A stretch of DNA of 17,090 bases from an uncultured Collinsella sp. (GTDB lineage Bacteria > Actinomycetota > Coriobacteriia > Coriobacteriales > Coriobacteriaceae). Below the pieces are notes generated by a model. It ran no database searches. It had not been told where the DNA came from and saw only the letters and a list, made by a program, of their open reading frames with translations. The position numbers and the translations under genes were made by a program. Where the stretch lies: positions 1-17,090 of the forward strand of contig CABUUD010000033.1 of the NCBI GenBank assembly GCA_902494585.1. Direction: 5' to 3'. Positions 14,714 to 17,090 of this stretch are shown here, piece after piece; positions within the stretch are counted from its first letter, which is position 1; the number at the start of each line of letters is the position of its first letter.

Positions 14714-16273
14714 ATGACTAACAAGATCGGTAAAAAGCGCAAGATCACATTCTGGACGCGCTTGGGCTTTGGTATGGGCGGCATGCTCAACTCTGGTGCC
14801 CTGACCTTTACGCACAGCTACATGGTGCTGTTCCTGTCCACGGAGTGCGGTCTGTCCGCAGGCGAGGCTGCGTTGATCAGCTCGTTCGCCATCTATCTCA
14901 ACGCCATTCTGTGCCCGCTCATGGGCTTTGTGGCCGATAACTTTTACGCTACCAAGATCGGCCGTATCTTTGGCCGCCGCCGTTTCTGGATCTTGCTGGC
15001 AATCCCGATGATGGTCGCCGAGCCGCTCATCTTTGTGGCTACGCCGTTTGGTTTCCCGTACTACTTTGTGCTGTACCTGATCTACAACGTCGCGTATACG
15101 TTCTGCACTGCCAACCTGTCGCCGCTTACCATCGAGATGACCGACGACTTCAAGGAGCGTACGTACCTCACCGGCTACAAGCACCTCTTTGGTAACGCCG
15201 CCGGCTTCCTGATGGCAGCACTCGTCGGCTTTGGCTTTGGCACCTTCGGCGAGACCAACCCGTTCAGCTACTTCATCATCGCTACGGTCAACGCTTCGGT
15301 CATGGCAATCTCGCTGCTGTGCGTGTACCTGTCCACGTGGGAGCACACCCCCGAGGAGGTGGCTCAGGAGAAGATCGAGAGCGTCGGCGAGGGTATCAAG
15401 AAGTTCTTCATCGACGTTGTCTCTACCTTCCGCAATAAGTCCTTCCGCAAGGTCCTGTATGCACAGGTCTCCACGAAGCTCGCTGCTGCCTGCTGGTCTG
15501 CCTGCCTGTCCTTCTTCATCGTCTACTGCCTGCAGATTCCTAAGTCCTATGAGTCCGTGATGGAGATGCCCGGCAAGGTCGTCGCTATCGTCTGCACCGC
15601 CATCTGGGTTGCCCTCATGGCCAAGAAGGGCTTCCACAAGTCTTGGTACCTGGCCAACGTCGGTTGCGCTGCGTGCATCATCGCCTACAACTACTTCGCC
15701 TTTGGTCAGATTAACGGCACCTCCACGGTCGCCATCGCCATGATTGCCTACCCCATCATCTTCGCCATCTGGAAGTTCTTCTACGTTGGTTTCCAGTACC
15801 TGCCCGATGTTCTGCTCAACTACATCCCCGATGTCGATGAGCTCATCACCCTGCGTCGTCGCGAGGGCATCTACAGCTCCGCTCAGCAGCTCTGCCAGCA
15901 GATCGCCCAGGCTATCGCCGTCAACGCATGGGCTATCGTCCTTGCTGCCTCCGGCTTCATTCAGACCGCCGGCAACAGCGACGCCGTGACCCAGCCCGCC
16001 ACCGTGCCTCTGTACATCTGCGGCTACATGCTCATCGGCTGCGCCGGCTTCTTCCTGCTCGCGGCTGTCCTTGCCCGCGGCATCAAGATTGACAAGGAGC
16101 AGTGCGACGTCCTTTGCGACGAGATCCGCCGCGTCAAGGAGGGCGGCAAGATGGCCGACGTCAAGCCCGAGGTCAAGGCGCTTTGCGAGGAGCTCTCCGG
16201 CTTTAAGTACGAGGACTGCTTTGCCCACAACAACGTTGGCTTCCAGGACGGTAGCGTAACCCCCGCCGAGTAA
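14714..16273 (+). CDS. GPH-family (MFS) sugar:cation symporter, likely for galacturonate or oligogalacturonides
   Basis: 519 residues from the ATG at 14714, which has AGGGAG 5-6 bases upstream; an earlier ATG at 14645 follows the operator directly and lacks a ribosome site. The protein is a polytopic membrane carrier of about 12 segments resembling the glycoside-pentoside-hexuronide:cation symporters. Landmarks are the first segment GFGMGGMLNSG, the first-loop pattern GFVADNFYATKIGRIFGRRRFW, the long polar central loop (about 215-240) and LITLRRREGIYSSAQQLCQQIAQAI in the second half. A cytoplasmic tail of about 60 residues follows the last segment (from about 460), rich in charge and containing two Cys. 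Operators shared with uxaC and the neighbouring GH28 gene argue for galacturonate or small pectin oligomers; specificity is not visible in the sequence. Confidence 0.85.
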   Translation: MTNKIGKKRKITFWTRLGFGMGGMLNSGALTFTHSYMVLFLSTECGLSAGEAALISSFAIYLNAILCPLMGFVADNFYATKIGRIFGRRRFWILLAIPMMVAEPLIFVATPFGFPYYFVLYLIYNVAYTFCTANLSPLTIEMTDDFKERTYLTGYKHLFGNAAGFLMAALVGFGFGTFGETNPFSYFIIATVNASVMAISLLCVYLSTWEHTPEEVAQEKIESVGEGIKKFFIDVVSTFRNKSFRKVLYAQVSTKLAAACWSACLSFFIVYCLQIPKSYESVMEMPGKVVAIVCTAIWVALMAKKGFHKSWYLANVGCAACIIAYNYFAFGQINGTSTVAIAMIAYPIIFAIWKFFYVGFQYLPDVLLNYIPDVDELITLRRREGIYSSAQQLCQQIAQAIAVNAWAIVLAASGFIQTAGNSDAVTQPATVPLYICGYMLIGCAGFFLLAAVLARGIKIDKEQCDVLCDEIRRVKEGGKMADVKPEVKALCEELSGFKYEDCFAHNNVGFQDGSVTPAE

Positions 16274-16296
16274 GGCCGACATATCGTCCAAATCAC

Positions 16297-16340
16297 AGGG
16301 CCGTGCCACCGGAATTCCGCCGGCAGGCACGGCCCTTTTT
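16297..16340 (+). terminator. Intrinsic terminator of the transporter gene
   Basis: AGGGCCGTGCC (16297-16307) and GGCACGGCCCT (16326-16336) form a perfect 11-bp stem with an 18-base inner loop that can pair further (CCGG), followed by five T residues. Confidence 0.88.
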
Positions 16341-16348
16341 CAACAGCG

Positions 16349-16354
16349 TACAAT
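16349..16354 (+). promoter_or_regulatory. Candidate -10 box of the GH28 gene
   Basis: TACAAT lies 34 bases before the start codon, after the transporter terminator. No clear -35 box exists, as the expected position falls in the terminator stem, and no LacI-type operator is seen. Confidence 0.35.
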
Positions 16355-16388
16355 TTGCCTTTAGAGCATCTTTTTGAGGGAGAAATCC

Positions 16389-17090
16389 ATGGAGACGAAC
16401 GTTATCTGGCGCAACGCCCGTGCGGCCGTGATCGAGCTTGACGACGGCGGCTACTTTACCTGTGCCGATACGTGGGAGATCTTTGTCAACGACGAGCCCG
16501 CCGGTACCACGAATACGGTCGAGACCTATGTCGACGGCCTGACCCCCGGCAAGCGCAACCTGGTTCGTTTTGTTTGTGGCGAGCGTGAGCTGAGCGTAGG
16601 TGTCACCACGCCGGCTGAGCCTTTTACCATCAACGTTCGCGACTGTGGCGCCAAGGGCGATGCCGAGCATGATGACACCACCAACATCCAGGCTGCCATC
16701 ATGGCCTGTCCCAAGGACGGGCGCGTGCTGATTCCCGCCGGCAGCTATCGTATCAAGTCCCTCTTCCTTAAGAGCAATATCAACATCGAGCTCGCCGAGG
16801 GAGCGGTGCTGCTGGCTCGCCACGATCGTGCGGCGCTTGCCTACATCCCCGGTACGGTCACGGGCGACGAGGGTGCTGGGTATGCTGGCACCGATATGCT
16901 GCCCCTGGGCCGCTGGGAGGGCGAGAGCTTCTCGACCTACTGCTCTACCTTTACGGGTCTGAGCGTGCACGACGTGTGCATCTATGGTCGCGGCGCGATC
17001 GACGGTCAGACTGATTTTGCCGAGGACAACTGGTGGAACAAGGACTTTAAGAACATCTTCCGTCCTGAGGAGGGCCGCGAGGGCGCTCGC
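16389..17090 (+). CDS. GH28 polygalacturonase-like enzyme, cytoplasmic (3' end outside window)
   Basis: The first 234 residues are present; GGGAG lies 8 bases before the ATG. GH28 enzymes cleave galacturonic acid chains of pectin. Residues about 1-78 form a fibronectin III-like beta domain (EIFVNDEPAGT, YVDGLTPGKRNLVRF), then the right-handed beta-helix begins: INVRDCGAKGDAEHDDT (81-97), IQAAIMAC, GRVLIPAGSYRIKSL, NIELAEGAVLLA and IYGRGAIDGQ (198-207). This fibronectin-plus-GH28 order is that of bacterial exo-polygalacturonases such as Yersinia ExoPG. The catalytic Asp cluster lies beyond the window and cannot be checked. The N-terminus METNVIWRNARA lacks a signal peptide, so the enzyme probably acts in the cytoplasm on imported oligogalacturonides, next to the transporter that may bring them in. 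Another GH28 specificity, such as rhamnogalacturonan, is possible. Confidence 0.88.
   Translation, partial: METNVIWRNARAAVIELDDGGYFTCADTWEIFVNDEPAGTTNTVETYVDGLTPGKRNLVRFVCGERELSVGVTTPAEPFTINVRDCGAKGDAEHDDTTNIQAAIMACPKDGRVLIPAGSYRIKSLFLKSNINIELAEGAVLLARHDRAALAYIPGTVTGDEGAGYAGTDMLPLGRWEGESFSTYCSTFTGLSVHDVCIYGRGAIDGQTDFAEDNWWNKDFKNIFRPEEGREGAR

Overview
The window looks like chromosomal DNA from a GC-rich gut actinobacterium of the class Coriobacteriia, most likely Collinsella. That assignment is inferred from protein flavour, codon use, and the mix of lar, double feoA-feoB and hexuronate genes. No sequence search was possible. There is no transposase, phage gene, CRISPR array, tRNA or rRNA. Nearly all of the window is ordinary protein-coding sequence separated by well-formed intrinsic terminators.

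Left region (1-2095, minus strand): serB (phosphoserine phosphatase), then larB and larC. The last two make and load the nickel-pincer cofactor of lactate racemase. larC runs off the left edge and carries a very His-rich stretch. Two adjacent palindromes sit in the larB promoter region. A divergent 256-bp gap (2096-2351) leads to aspS on the plus strand. I could assign only weak promoter-like words there, apart from the aspS ribosome binding site.

Middle region (2352-8126, plus strand): aspS, a stand-alone HPr gene (ptsH) whose regulatory Ser46 position is Asp, then an iron(II) uptake cluster. The cluster is feoA, a second feoA, feoB, and a small Cys-rich membrane protein typically found with FeoB. 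The feo promoter region has a perfect 14-bp inverted repeat, part of which recurs before the Cys-rich gene.

Right region (8222-17090, plus strand): a galacturonate/pectin-oligomer utilisation locus. It has a LacI-family regulator, uxaC-uxaB-uxaA (galacturonate to tagaturonate to altronate to 2-keto-3-deoxygluconate), a GPH-family sugar:cation symporter, and a GH28 polygalacturonase-like enzyme without a signal peptide that is cut by the right edge. Five copies of a 16-bp palindrome (consensus AGGTGAACGTTCACCT, central CG typical of LacI-family operators) occur only before uxaC and before the transporter. In both places a pair of operators brackets a promoter at nearly the same spacing (38 and 40 bp). 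Upstream of both promoters is a second shared element, CCGTT repeated with a 21-bp offset, suggesting a second regulator. The simplest reading is that oligogalacturonides or galacturonate are imported by the symporter, trimmed in the cytoplasm by the GH28 enzyme, and catabolised by UxaCBA under LacI-type control.

The 460-bp gap between the regulator and uxaC (9302-9761) also contains a ~200-bp element. It has 32-bp inverted ends (one mismatch) around a perfect 16-bp-stem terminator, and is the most mobile-element-like or invertible-element-like structure in the window. The 355-bp gap between uxaA and the transporter (14359-14713) holds a terminator, three operators, the CCGTT repeat and a promoter.
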